Of a DNA stretch of 64,000 nucleotides, positions 10,347 to 19,300 are shown one piece after another. The DNA is from Leptospira sanjuanensis. Its GTDB lineage: Bacteria > Spirochaetota > Leptospiria > Leptospirales > Leptospiraceae. Both the position numbers and the translations under genes were made by a program. The notes beneath the pieces are model-generated. The model ran no database searches and was not told the origin of the DNA. It saw only the letters and a program-made list of their open reading frames with translations. The stretch covers positions 620,001 to 684,000 of the forward strand of contig NZ_JAIZBG010000001.1 in the NCBI RefSeq assembly GCF_022267325.1. The letters are read 5' to 3'. The stretch's first letter is position 1; every line of letters begins with the position of its first letter.

Positions 10347-11261
10347 ATGCCATCCGGTTTCTTGGATCCTATCGTATTTCTAAATTTGACTGCAGTGCTT
10401 TTTTTTATTTCTCTCGGGCTTTATGTGGCTTATCCAAAACCACGTAAAGCCGTTCAGATTCACTTTAGCCTTTTGACTTCCTGTTTGGGTTTATGGTTTT
10501 TATCTTTTATTATAAGGCCTTTTACGCCTCATGCCTATTTTGTACCTTTGATTAATTTGGGTTTTGCGATCAGTGTGCCGGCTCCTTTTTTGATTTTCCT
10601 CATTTCCGAATCGTATCATAGGAAGCCGAACCGTTATATACTTTATCCTCATATTGCTTTAGTGACTTATTTTTTTTATAAAGGCGCGACCTTTCAAGTT
10701 CTGACAATGGTCTCGAAAGAAGGCGAGCCTTTGCGTTTTCATTTTTCTTGGGTTTACGTTGCCGTAATAGTGCACGCGTTAGTCGCTTCTACGATTGCGA
10801 TCGGGCGGTTCGGAATTCGGGCCAGGACGACTCGAGGTAAAACAAGAACGGCTTCTATTTTGATGCTCTTGGGGTTAATTCCTCCCTTAATTTCCATAGC
10901 GTTGATATGGTATAACCCAACGATGAAAGCCGTTTTTTCACGTGGTCAAGCCGCGATCGGCTGTATTATCGGAATATTAATTTGGTCCATCGCGATTCTA
11001 AATTGCAACGGATTTAGGATCCCCGCCTTTAGCTTAATTGAACCTAAGCTTCCTTGGTTTCATAGATTCACTAAACCCGTATTTATAACTATGATGAAAA
11101 TTTTTGATCCCGAATATTATTCCGAACAGGAATTAAAGCGAAAGAGAAAGATCGCATTGCAGATTCTCATCCACAACAACGAACTTTCCAAAGATCATCA
11201 ATTGACGGCGAAGGATCGCGCTCTGATTTTAGCCAGGGTGTATGCCAATCATTTACGATAA
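10347..11261 (+). CDS. 7-TM membrane sensor-like protein, copy A
   Basis: A 304-residue integral membrane protein. About seven hydrophobic helices span residues 7-225, resembling the 7-TM sensor module found at the N terminus of some histidine kinases (HisKA_7TM type), but no kinase, cyclase or other effector domain follows. The cytosolic tail of roughly 75 residues ends [42 protein letters not shown] sequence, and the same tail pattern (QILI, N-L, RA-IL) recurs in the paralogue at 12,129. Its stop overlaps by 9 bp the stop of a convergent repressor gene. I infer a signalling partner of that repressor; function unproven. Confidence 0.75.
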   Translation: MPSGFLDPIVFLNLTAVLFFISLGLYVAYPKPRKAVQIHFSLLTSCLGLWFLSFIIRPFTPHAYFVPLINLGFAISVPAPFLIFLISESYHRKPNRYILYPHIALVTYFFYKGATFQVLTMVSKEGEPLRFHFSWVYVAVIVHALVASTIAIGRFGIRARTTRGKTRTASILMLLGLIPPLISIALIWYNPTMKAVFSRGQAAIGCIIGILIWSIAILNCNGFRIPAFSLIEPKLPWFHRFTKPVFITMMKIFDPEYYSEQELKRKRKIALQILIHNNELSKDHQLTAKDRALILARVYANHLR

Positions 11262-11660
11262 TGAATTGGTCTTAGTGTCTTTATCGGTTAGGCTTTCGAT
11301 CAATCTGTAAGCGATTTCTAATTCTCTTTTGGAAAGGGTTGTTAGAATTTCGATGATATCCTGAAGTTTTCTATTGGACGCGATTTTTCTGAGAAGTGCG
11401 ACTTCAGTGTCGATGCTGGCAATTTTTGCCTGAAGTCCTTTGTGCGAAACTTTGGATGGCATCTCTCCTCTTAGAATCCATTCACGCCTATAACCATGAA
11501 CCATTTCTATAGTGATTGCAGCATCCTCCGGAACTGGAAATCTCCCGCTAAGCCAGCCGCTAATCGTTTGTTTAGACTTACCGATGGTAAAACCAAATTC
11601 CCGTTGATTCCCTTTGAACTTGGAAATGATGATTTTTAGTCGTTCTTTTTGTTGGTTCAA
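11253..11660 (-). CDS. XRE/CI-like helix-turn-helix regulator, copy A
   Basis: A 135-residue protein. Residues about 8-60 look like a CI-type [32 protein letters not shown], then [23 protein letters not shown], the layout of the phage CI repressor N-terminal domain. The C-terminal half ([36 protein letters not shown]) is helical and may dimerise. The only available start is TTG at 11660. Two AGTATTA-type palindromes lie at 11672-11712 just upstream and probably mediate autoregulation. The gene is convergent and tail-overlapping with the 7-TM gene, and a paralogous pair follows at 12,129-13,479. Confidence 0.75.
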   Translation of the reverse strand: MNQQKERLKIIISKFKGNQREFGFTIGKSKQTISGWLSGRFPVPEDAAITIEMVHGYRREWILRGEMPSKVSHKGLQAKIASIDTEVALLRKIASNRKLQDIIEILTTLSKRELEIAYRLIESLTDKDTKTNSLS

Positions 11661-11671
11661 AATAAGTCCGA

Positions 11672-11712
11672 AAGTAATACTTTTTTATTGACAATAGTAT
11701 TAAAATAATACT
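11672..11712. promoter_or_regulatory. Paired operator-like palindromes upstream of XRE copy A
   Basis: AAGTA-A-TACTT (11672-11682) and AGTATTA-AAA-TAATACT (11696-11712) are two related palindromes 12-52 bp upstream of the repressor start codon. A plus-strand TTGACA (11688-11693) lies between them. The arrangement suggests autoregulation by the XRE protein. The rest of the gap 11713-12128 contains no supported gene and probably holds the promoter of the next 7-TM gene. Confidence 0.55.
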
Positions 11713-12128
11713 TATATCATGCCAGAAGGGTTTCAATATTTCTATATAATCAAAAAACCGGCCAAAAAGCAACCTAAAAGATATACTTTTTTATTTCGGC
11801 TTTTTTGCATCCATACTTGTTGTCATTACCAGCAAGGAGAAAGGGTTTAGTCGGCAGAGGAAACGGAGAAGTTGATTCCACTACAAGTTTTATGCGATCG
11901 ACGGTTCATTATTTTCTCTCGATGATTCACTTTTTTTTAGTTATTGATACTTCCTCGTTCATTCCACCCGCAAGCCCTTGCAAAATGCGATTTGAAAGTT
12001 AAAGAGATGGAATCGCAAATTTAAGATAATGCAATCTATGCAAAACCAAATTGCGAAAAAATATTCGGATCTTCCGATAAAAGCGAAAATCAACAATCAA
12101 AAGTAAAACAGTTTCAAGAGTTAAATTA

Positions 12129-13034
12129 GTGAATCCAAATATTCTGATCCCCATTTTCACCGGCCTATTGCATTTGCTTTTAGGCGTTTACGTCTTTCGA
12201 TTAAAGCCAAGACAAAGAACTCAATCTATATTTCTCGTTTTTAATTCGTTCATGTTCGTTTGGCTACTCATTCAAGGTTTAAGAATTCTTCTTCCTCTTG
12301 AATATAGGAGTTATGCACTGAATATTACCTTTCTGCCCATGGCTTTTTCACCGTTTACTTTATACATTCTTTGTGCAAAGATCGGGCAGCCGGATAAGAA
12401 GATTCCCGCTTGGATCTTGATCTTAGGGTTTTTGGGATTGAGCTATTTTACGTACGCTTGTCTCTTTCATGAGATGGCTGAACTGAAGAATCCTCAGTAT
12501 TTCGTTTTCGATTTTAATTTAAATTATCACGCTCTTGTGGTTTTTTGCTCGTTTTGGATGCTTTTATCGATTTACGCCGTTCTTCGTAAAATGATCGTTC
12601 AGCGCGGCGACTTTAAGGTGAGATTGTTTTTGGTTTTGCTTGGGGCTATCCTCGCTATGCCGATTACAATGGTGTTCGTTTATTTTCTACCTTTGATGGG
12701 GATATTTAAACCCTATCTTTCTTCGATCGGATTGGTTGTTGCTTCCGTTTTATGGGCGGTCGCAATTTTACACTATGATGCTTTTGAAATTAAGGCGGGG
12801 GTTTATACGGGTGTTGATCTACCTTTGATCAACCGAGTCGCTTCGAGCGGTTTTCTAAAGCTAATGGAGAAATTGGATCCGATGAGATTCATACAGAAGA
12901 GTTCAAAGGAAAAGGAAGAAATCACGAAACAAATCCTGATCCAAGACTACAACCTTGCTGTCAATACGGGTGAGCTGTCCGTCGAAAAGAGGGCTAAAAT
13001 ACTTTCAAAAAAATTCGGAAAGTATTTTAGGTAG
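12129..13034 (+). CDS. 7-TM membrane sensor-like protein, copy B
   Basis: A 301-residue paralogue of the 10,347 protein, starting at GTG. It has about seven hydrophobic helices (residues 6-225) followed by a cytosolic tail with the same end pattern ([12 protein letters not shown], then [19 protein letters not shown]). No enzymatic domain is visible. Its stop overlaps by 8 bp the stop of a second convergent repressor gene. The repeated gene order and overlap suggest a functional pair rather than chance. Confidence 0.75.
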   Translation: MNPNILIPIFTGLLHLLLGVYVFRLKPRQRTQSIFLVFNSFMFVWLLIQGLRILLPLEYRSYALNITFLPMAFSPFTLYILCAKIGQPDKKIPAWILILGFLGLSYFTYACLFHEMAELKNPQYFVFDFNLNYHALVVFCSFWMLLSIYAVLRKMIVQRGDFKVRLFLVLLGAILAMPITMVFVYFLPLMGIFKPYLSSIGLVVASVLWAVAILHYDAFEIKAGVYTGVDLPLINRVASSGFLKLMEKLDPMRFIQKSSKEKEEITKQILIQDYNLAVNTGELSVEKRAKILSKKFGKYFR

Positions 13035-13479
13035 AACCGCTTGCCTTACTTTTGGCGACGGCTTGGATCATCTGATAAATTAAATTTCTTGTATCGGGCG
13101 GAACGTGTTTAAAGAAAGCAATGAGGATTTCTTCCGCCTTATCGTTCGATATTTTATTCCAAAGGAAATCCCGTTTTTTCATTTTTTCCACCGTTTCAGA
13201 GCTATCTTCGGTGGCATTTTTTACTTCGGGATAACCTTTGCCTTTGGTAAGCCAAAGCCCGGAGATATGATGAATCGACTCTATTTCGGCGGCGATTTTA
13301 TCCAAAAGCGGCCGTTTATCGTTGCAGATATAGCTGATGTAGTTTTGCGATTTTCCAATCGAAATCGCAAAATCTTCATCATTCATCGCTAAGATGTTTT
13401 TGATCGCATAGCGAAGCCTTTTTCCGGGCGTGGAAAAATCGATGCTTTCTAATGGAATTGTGATTATTTTATTTGACAT
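13027..13479 (-). CDS. XRE/CI-like helix-turn-helix regulator, copy B
   Basis: A 150-residue protein with a CI-like HTH at about residues 18-75: [30 protein letters not shown], then [30 protein letters not shown]-x-IS, the E-IE-IH pattern and WL-KG match the 11,253 protein, so the two are distant paralogues. The C terminus ([26 protein letters not shown]) is helical. It starts at ATG 13479. The partner is the convergent 7-TM gene. It probably represses its own and/or the 7-TM promoter (inference). Confidence 0.75.
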   Translation of the reverse strand: MSNKIITIPLESIDFSTPGKRLRYAIKNILAMNDEDFAISIGKSQNYISYICNDKRPLLDKIAAEIESIHHISGLWLTKGKGYPEVKNATEDSSETVEKMKKRDFLWNKISNDKAEEILIAFFKHVPPDTRNLIYQMIQAVAKSKASGST

Positions 13480-13723
13480 ATATCACAAAATGAAACAGGA
13501 TCTCCATGGTAAGTATTTTTATTTCGGAATTCAGAAATATGATTTTTATAAATATACTTTAAATTTGCAATTTAAAAAGAAGTTATAAAAAAATAACAGT
13601 AATTTTTAAATCAAACAAAATATTAAGAATTTTGAAATTGATTCTCCGGTTTTTATCAATCTGTAACCGAGGGATTCATTAGATAATTGGAAGAGCATTA
13701 TATCGCGGAAGCACAAATTCAAA

Positions 13724-14086
13724 ATGTTGAAATGGTATGATTATTATGAACTTGAACATGCTTTAGGGACTTTGCCCGCTCTTGCAAATAGCATTCAACA
13801 AGCAATTTCCTGGAGAAGTCATAATAAAAAACCTCCGAAAGAGCTTAGATTAGAAATTTTCCTACGCAGATTGATTCTTAAAAAACGAATTTTGCAACGT
13901 AAATATGATTGGACTCGACGAGAGCTAAAGCTCGTATTTTCCGAAAAAATGAATCTACAAGCAAAGCTTTTAGAAAAAGAAATGCGGTTAGGGATCGTCG
14001 AACGCGAAAATTTATATATCAAAGATGAGTTGGAGCGGTTGCGTGGTCAGGTGGATAATAATTTTAAAGAAAACGGAAGACATTGA
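13724..14086 (+). CDS. Small coiled-coil protein of unknown function
   Basis: A 120-residue, strongly basic and helical protein. The C-terminal half (FSEKMNLQAKLLEKEMRLGIVE and following) has heptad-like leucine spacing consistent with a coiled coil. No signal peptide or known motif is visible. It lies 89 bp upstream of the exported 210-residue protein and the giant protein and may be an accessory of that locus. The 244-bp gap before it is very AT-rich and contains nothing else I recognise. Confidence 0.55.
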   Translation: MLKWYDYYELEHALGTLPALANSIQQAISWRSHNKKPPKELRLEIFLRRLILKKRILQRKYDWTRRELKLVFSEKMNLQAKLLEKEMRLGIVERENLYIKDELERLRGQVDNNFKENGRH

Positions 14087-14175
14087 ATAAATTGTTGAAT
14101 TTCTTAAATACGTTGTCAAAAAAGGCGATTTAAGTTCGTTACGTAAGTTGTAATTGTAATTAAAGGCAAAGAATT

Positions 14176-14808
14176 TTGAAGTATTATTCGGTAATATGCG
14201 TATTATTGCTCTTTGGCGGAATTTCATTTCATGAGTTGAGGGCAACTTCCGTCATTACCGAAGCGTCATTTGAATCTTATGATCAACAGAATCTTTCTGC
14301 TCAAAAATCAACTACTTTTGAGCACAATGTGGCGATGGAAGCCCGGATCGCTCGAAAAGGCTGGCAGGAAGAACATTTTCGGAATATTCAGTATCGGGAA
14401 CAGTCCGCTCTTTCTGTCTTGGATTTTAGATTCGAGGATGATTTAAGATCGATTGCATTTGTTCGATCTTCCATTTTCAACATTCTTTCGCATGAATTGT
14501 TTCGAACGAATCTCCCATATTGGGAGCCCTATCAATCTTCTTGGTTAAAACGATTTTTGTTTTTCGATGTTTTACTACCGGAAGAAGATAAGGACTTGAT
14601 TTTCAAATTTGTAATCTCCAAATCAAAGCGAAATTATCTTTCATTTCAAGTAGCATATCTAAGTGATCCGCTCTCATTCTTGTTGGGGTCGGAATTACCC
14701 ATCCTCCGTTTTTCTTTTTCTCAATCAATCAATCGAAAACTGATGCGTTACTATGCGATTCGTTCGGATGGTCCGCCTCATCATTCTTTTAAGCAGGTGT
14801 TTGTATGA
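14176..14808 (+). CDS. Exported protein coupled to the giant protein gene
   Basis: A 210-residue protein starting at TTG, with a signal peptide (MKYYSVICVLLLFGGISFHELRA) and no recognised domain. The mature part contains a mixed-charge segment and a hydrophobic beta-rich C terminus (YLSFQVAYLSDPLSFLLGS). Its stop overlaps the ATG of the giant gene by 4 bp (ATGA), so the two are translationally coupled. A role as chaperone, anchor or export partner of the giant protein is possible. The second giant locus has no equivalent gene upstream. Confidence 0.65.
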   Translation: MKYYSVICVLLLFGGISFHELRATSVITEASFESYDQQNLSAQKSTTFEHNVAMEARIARKGWQEEHFRNIQYREQSALSVLDFRFEDDLRSIAFVRSSIFNILSHELFRTNLPYWEPYQSSWLKRFLFFDVLLPEEDKDLIFKFVISKSKRNYLSFQVAYLSDPLSFLLGSELPILRFSFSQSINRKLMRYYAIRSDGPPHHSFKQVFV

Positions 14809-16391
14809 AGTTCATTTCTTCTTCTCGTTCCAGAGTCGTCTCCGATTCTTTTCAGCTTAATTCGTCTCTTTACATTGCCAATCGACGCTTCCGCTTTTGG
14901 GAACGATTCTCTTCGGCGGTTTTAATCCTCACCTTCTTAGTTACGTTTTCCGAGTTTTCCTCGCTCGGTGCGCAATCGACTCCTCAACTGAACTCGACAC
15001 GAGCGTTCAGCGGCGCGGATCTTCAACCGTATGTGGATTCAGCGCGGTTGCAAACGGATCAATCTTCCTTTATGAACATTCTAAACGGTGGAGAACAAAC
15101 GGTGGAAGCCGCTTGGGAAGCGCAAGTGAACGCGGAGATCGACGCGATCGTCAATTCCGTTACGACGAGCGATGCGGTGAACGACGTTTCGGTTTACCAA
15201 CAAGCGGTCCGTGCTCAGTTGGAACTTCAAAAACAACAAGCAAAGAGTCAATGGCTTGCGGATGCGGCCGCCTTTGTGCAAACGGAACTACAATCGTTTT
15301 TGAATGTTCTTTCGCAGAATACTTCGAACAACGTCACTTCTTCGAATACGACCGCCGTGAATACGGTGGACCCTACGGTTCAATCGACGACGGCGGCTCC
15401 CGCGGCTCAGGAAGTTTCGCCCGCTCAAGCGGCTCAGAGTTACTATCAAGGAGTTCAGGCTTGGGATACGAAGTGGCAGAATTTACTCGCACAACAATCG
15501 GCTTGGGAGCAGAATTCTTTGAATGGAATTCAGGAGGGAATTCTTCAGTGGGATACCGCGATTTCCGGTTTAGAAAACGATAAATTAGCGTATTTGAATG
15601 GAATCGAACAAACCAAGACGCAGTGGCTTGCAAACAAGCAGCTGATTCAGGACGCTCAGAACGGAGTTCGAACCGGTCTTCATAATACAATCCTTTCCAT
15701 TCGCGCTCAGGAAAACCTGTTGAAGTCGAGCGCCTCGAGCGATCCAAGTTTGAATGCAGTGTTTGAAGAGATGGACTCTCTGCTGGATACTCTTCAAAAC
15801 GCTTTAGATTCGAACGCATCTCTCGGAACTCTCGCCGAGGCGCTCGGCACTTTTTTCCAAAATCAGATTTCGAACGCAAGCGCGAAAGCCGACTATTGGA
15901 ACATTCAGAAGTGGCAGGAAACATACGCGACACAAACGTTCGATTTTTCTAAAGAAGTGGGAACGGCGAATTTGAGTTGCGATCATACATCCGGAAGCGG
16001 ATCAAACTGGTGTTTCGGACAACCTGCAGGTTCTCAAGCTGTGACGTACGGAGTCGACGGGAACGTTTACGGTTGGGCGGCGACAAGCGGGGGATTTCAG
16101 AGCGTGTTAGTCAGCAATCCCGCGGTTTCGAACAACAGCAGCGCGTCTCGTAGCGAGGGTCATGATGTTATAGAGTGTAATGGTATAGAAATAGCAGGGA
16201 ATACTTGTACTGGGCACAGGGCTATACAAATACCGGCGAATACTGTGGAAATGCGCCGCTTTTTTGTGGATACAATAAAAGATGGCAGGTCGACAATACA
16301 TATTCCCTTTCCGTCGGAGAATCGTTTAACCTACAACAGATTGCGAACAACAACGCGATCCGCAATTCCATATTCGGAAGTTTTAATGTAG
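14805..16391 (+). CDS. Giant exported protein 1, N-terminal part (frameshifted), TIGR04388-like
   Basis: This encodes the first 528 residues of a giant protein whose reading continues in another frame from about 16,181. A hydrophobic export signal lies near residues 33-56 (RFSSAVLILTFLVTFSEFSSLGAQ). Next comes a long Gln/Ser/Asn-rich, largely helical region with repeated W-Q and Q-x-W patterns (AWEAQVNAEIDAIVNSVTTSD), also present in the giant protein at 51,137 (TQWEAQVQAQITMMVNSITTSD). This is the basis for assigning both to the Leptospira TIGR04388 family of very long proteins. The last 60 or so residues before the stop at 16391 do not resemble the rest and probably read out of frame. Confidence 0.75.
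   Translation: MKFISSSRSRVVSDSFQLNSSLYIANRRFRFWERFSSAVLILTFLVTFSEFSSLGAQSTPQLNSTRAFSGADLQPYVDSARLQTDQSSFMNILNGGEQTVEAAWEAQVNAEIDAIVNSVTTSDAVNDVSVYQQAVRAQLELQKQQAKSQWLADAAAFVQTELQSFLNVLSQNTSNNVTSSNTTAVNTVDPTVQSTTAAPAAQEVSPAQAAQSYYQGVQAWDTKWQNLLAQQSAWEQNSLNGIQEGILQWDTAISGLENDKLAYLNGIEQTKTQWLANKQLIQDAQNGVRTGLHNTILSIRAQENLLKSSASSDPSLNAVFEEMDSLLDTLQNALDSNASLGTLAEALGTFFQNQISNASAKADYWNIQKWQETYATQTFDFSKEVGTANLSCDHTSGSGSNWCFGQPAGSQAVTYGVDGNVYGWAATSGGFQSVLVSNPAVSNNSSASRSEGHDVIECNGIEIAGNTCTGHRAIQIPANTVEMRRFFVDTIKDGRSTIHIPFPSENRLTYNRLRTTTRSAIPYSEVLM
16181..16391 (+). other. Frameshift interval in giant protein 1
   Basis: The downstream frame opens at 16,181, after TAA at 16,178-16,180, and the upstream frame closes at 16,391. 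The shift is equivalent to loss of one base (or gain of two). A six-T run near 16,259 is one possible slippage site; the composition suggests that the switch could also lie nearer 16,200-16,230. Whether this is a real mutation, phase variation, recoding or a sequencing error cannot be decided here. Confidence 0.7.
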
Positions 16392-19300
16392 ATTTTGCTC
16401 AGTCTTCGCAGGCAGGGAACGCGGTAAGCGGATCGAATTCCGTTTTGGAAACAAAGGTATATTTGGGAGGAACGGCTCTCGATTCCTCCAATTGGTATAG
16501 CGCACTCGGAACGAACAATCAGGTTCAGATTCAGACGAAATACAAATACATCGATAGTGCGATGCAAGCGAATCAGAATTTTTGGGCGAATCTTTCCTCT
16601 CAATTCACGAACATTTCCACCACATTTTTAAGCCTTGTAAATCCTCTGAAAGATTGGGAAGCGCGATCGGCTCAATACGAAACCGAATACGAAGCGAAGC
16701 TCGTGGAGCTGGAACAAACAAAACAAAGTACGATTCAGAATTACGATCAGCAAATCGCACAGATGAAGGCGGCACGCGGGAACTGGGTCACCGACGTTTA
16801 CGGATTTCAGATCGCGGGCATTGAGGGAAGCGCGGATAATGCAAGCAGCCAATTCAGAAGCGGACAAGAAACTTGGGCCGACACGATTTCGATTTTTCAA
16901 CAAGCGGAATTGAACTGGTATCTCGCGGCAAAAGACAGCATGAGCTCGGCGATTTCCGGGTCGAACGGAGAGGCTCAGTTCCAATCCAATGCGATCGTTC
17001 TTGCGGGCCAGCTTCAGAACCAAATCACGAGTTCGGAAACAAATACCACCAATCTTTACAACGCTGCGAATTCCTTAGTGGATTCGTATCAATATTCCGC
17101 TGCGGGAAATCTCATACAGCAAGCGCTTGTCAATCAGCAAAACCAAACGACTTGGAACCAACAAGGGGCCAATCTTTCGCAGAGCATCGCGGATTCTTTC
17201 GGTAGAAGCGAAGCTTACAAAACCGCAGAATTGAATGCGAGCAACCGGATCAACGCGCTTGCACAAACAATCTATGGAAGCGGCGCCTACATCGTAGACA
17301 ATACCGAAATCAATTCAATTGCGAATCAAGCGAGCGGTTATTCACAAAACCAAACGTTTTGGCAGGATGAAATCAACGGAACCAACGGCGGTTTTAACTT
17401 TAACGGCAGAACGAATCTAAGTCAGACGAAGATCACGCAGTTTACAGAATTTAGAGACGACATCGCTTTAGCTACAACCTTACAGACGGAAGTCGTGGAT
17501 GAAGAACGCGATTTTTTGAAACAAGCGGGCGAATATTTCGAGAAATCGGAACGGTTTCAGGAACTTTCGGAAAAAGCAAAGAGTGAAGGGAAATTCGACG
17601 AATCCTCGTATTACATGACCGCGGCTTTGCGCGAAAAGAACAACGCTCTCGGATTTTTAAAGAAAAAATACCATACACTCGGAGACGAGATCACCGATTC
17701 CGTGAGCGAACGAGGATTGAATCATACGAGAGAATCCTTTCTGAATTACAGGGACAGCCTGCTTAACAAGAACTTTCAGTCGAGCGCACAACTCACCAAA
17801 CAGATCCAAGACGGTAAAAACACGGTCGAGGGTATTCTTTCCGAGGGAGCGAGTTACAATCAAATCCAAGGAATGTTGCAAACAGCGCAGAGTCTGAATC
17901 AACAAGGTAGCGAAAGCAGAGAAAAGATTGAAAAACTTTTAGAGGAATCTCAAGAATTAGCAAATCGTGATATATCCGGCGGGCTTTTGGATGGGCTGCA
18001 AGAGATGATTGCGGCAATTCAAGGGAATCTTCCGCAAACGATCAGCTCGAACGCGGTCACGCAGGCGATTCTCGCACAAGAGAAGGAACTCGCGGAAAAA
18101 CAAGAAAAAGCGGACGAGCTACTTTCTCACATGAATTCGCTTGTGACGAATAACAACGATTTGGCGGCATTGCAAACGCTGCTGCAAGGCGGCGGTCAGG
18201 CGATGAATCTCGCGGCCAATAGCGCCGTCTCGAAATATTTGGACGATTATTCCAAAAAGCTTCAAAAAGATAACGAGGAACGTAGCGCAAACCTGCAGAA
18301 GACATTGCTTGATGCTTTGCAGAACGGAGAATCCTACAAATATCTGAGAGATTCCGGGTATGAGTTCCGAGTAGACGGCGACGGCATCAGCGCGTATCGC
18401 CAGATTTACAGCGGAGAGATCGTGATCGACGGAAACGCGATGACGAAGGGAAGTTATTCTCCCGAATTAGAATATCAATATATTCGAATTCAAACGAAGT
18501 TTAATCCGGGGAACCTAAGCGTGGATATGTTGGATCCGAACGGATCCTTCAACGCGCAGGCGGTAGCCAACCTCAAAGCATATATCGACGATCTTCAAAA
18601 GAACGTCGAAACCATGTTCGCACAATTCAGCGACAAAACGCAGGAAGTAAAAGGAGAATATACACAGAATCAGGAGATTCAAACCGAACAAGAGAAACAA
18701 TACGCTGAAAATCGGGACAGCATATTGTCGATGTTCCAAGGTTTGGAGCCGAATTTTAAACAAACGTTCCAACCGACGATGACCGGTTTGAAAGACTATC
18801 ATCAGGAAGCTTCTAAATACAGTTTTGAGGAAGGAACAATCTCCGCAAGAGGAAACGTTTTTCAGAGATTGAGCGGGGAGATGTTCGGAGGGATTCTTAC
18901 CGGCAACGGAGCATATACGGGAAGCCGCGAACTCAAAGGTACGGTGAACATCAAAGGGATTCCCGTGGAGATCAGCTACGGTTCTCAAGACTTGATCGTA
19001 GTATCGGGATTTCAAATTGAGAACTTGGGTTACAACTTCAAGCTGAAAGGAACGGGGACTAAATACGCGGGACAAGAACTCTCGAACGTAAACAACAAAT
19101 ATTCCCAATACCAAGAAGATATCGAAGCACGCATTGCCGCGAAAGCGAAGGCAAATGACGCGGAGAAAGAAAGCAAAGGCTTTATCTTTACCATCCTAAA
19201 CGGAATGAACGGCGGAAGCGGAAGTATGGGCCAACGATTCACACAGGCCGTAAGGAGCGAAGCACAAAGCCGCATCACGGGAGCGGTTGCGGAAGCGACT

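Noticed and set aside
11805..12002. A 65-residue open frame between the two 7-TM/XRE modules
   Set aside because: No ribosome binding site, motif or coherent composition; probably chance in intergenic DNA.
16254..16270. A programmed -1 frameshift at the T6 run
   Set aside because: The run is CTTTTTTG in the zero frame and does not form a proper X-XXY-YYZ heptamer; no downstream stimulatory structure was evident. It is left as an undetermined frameshift.
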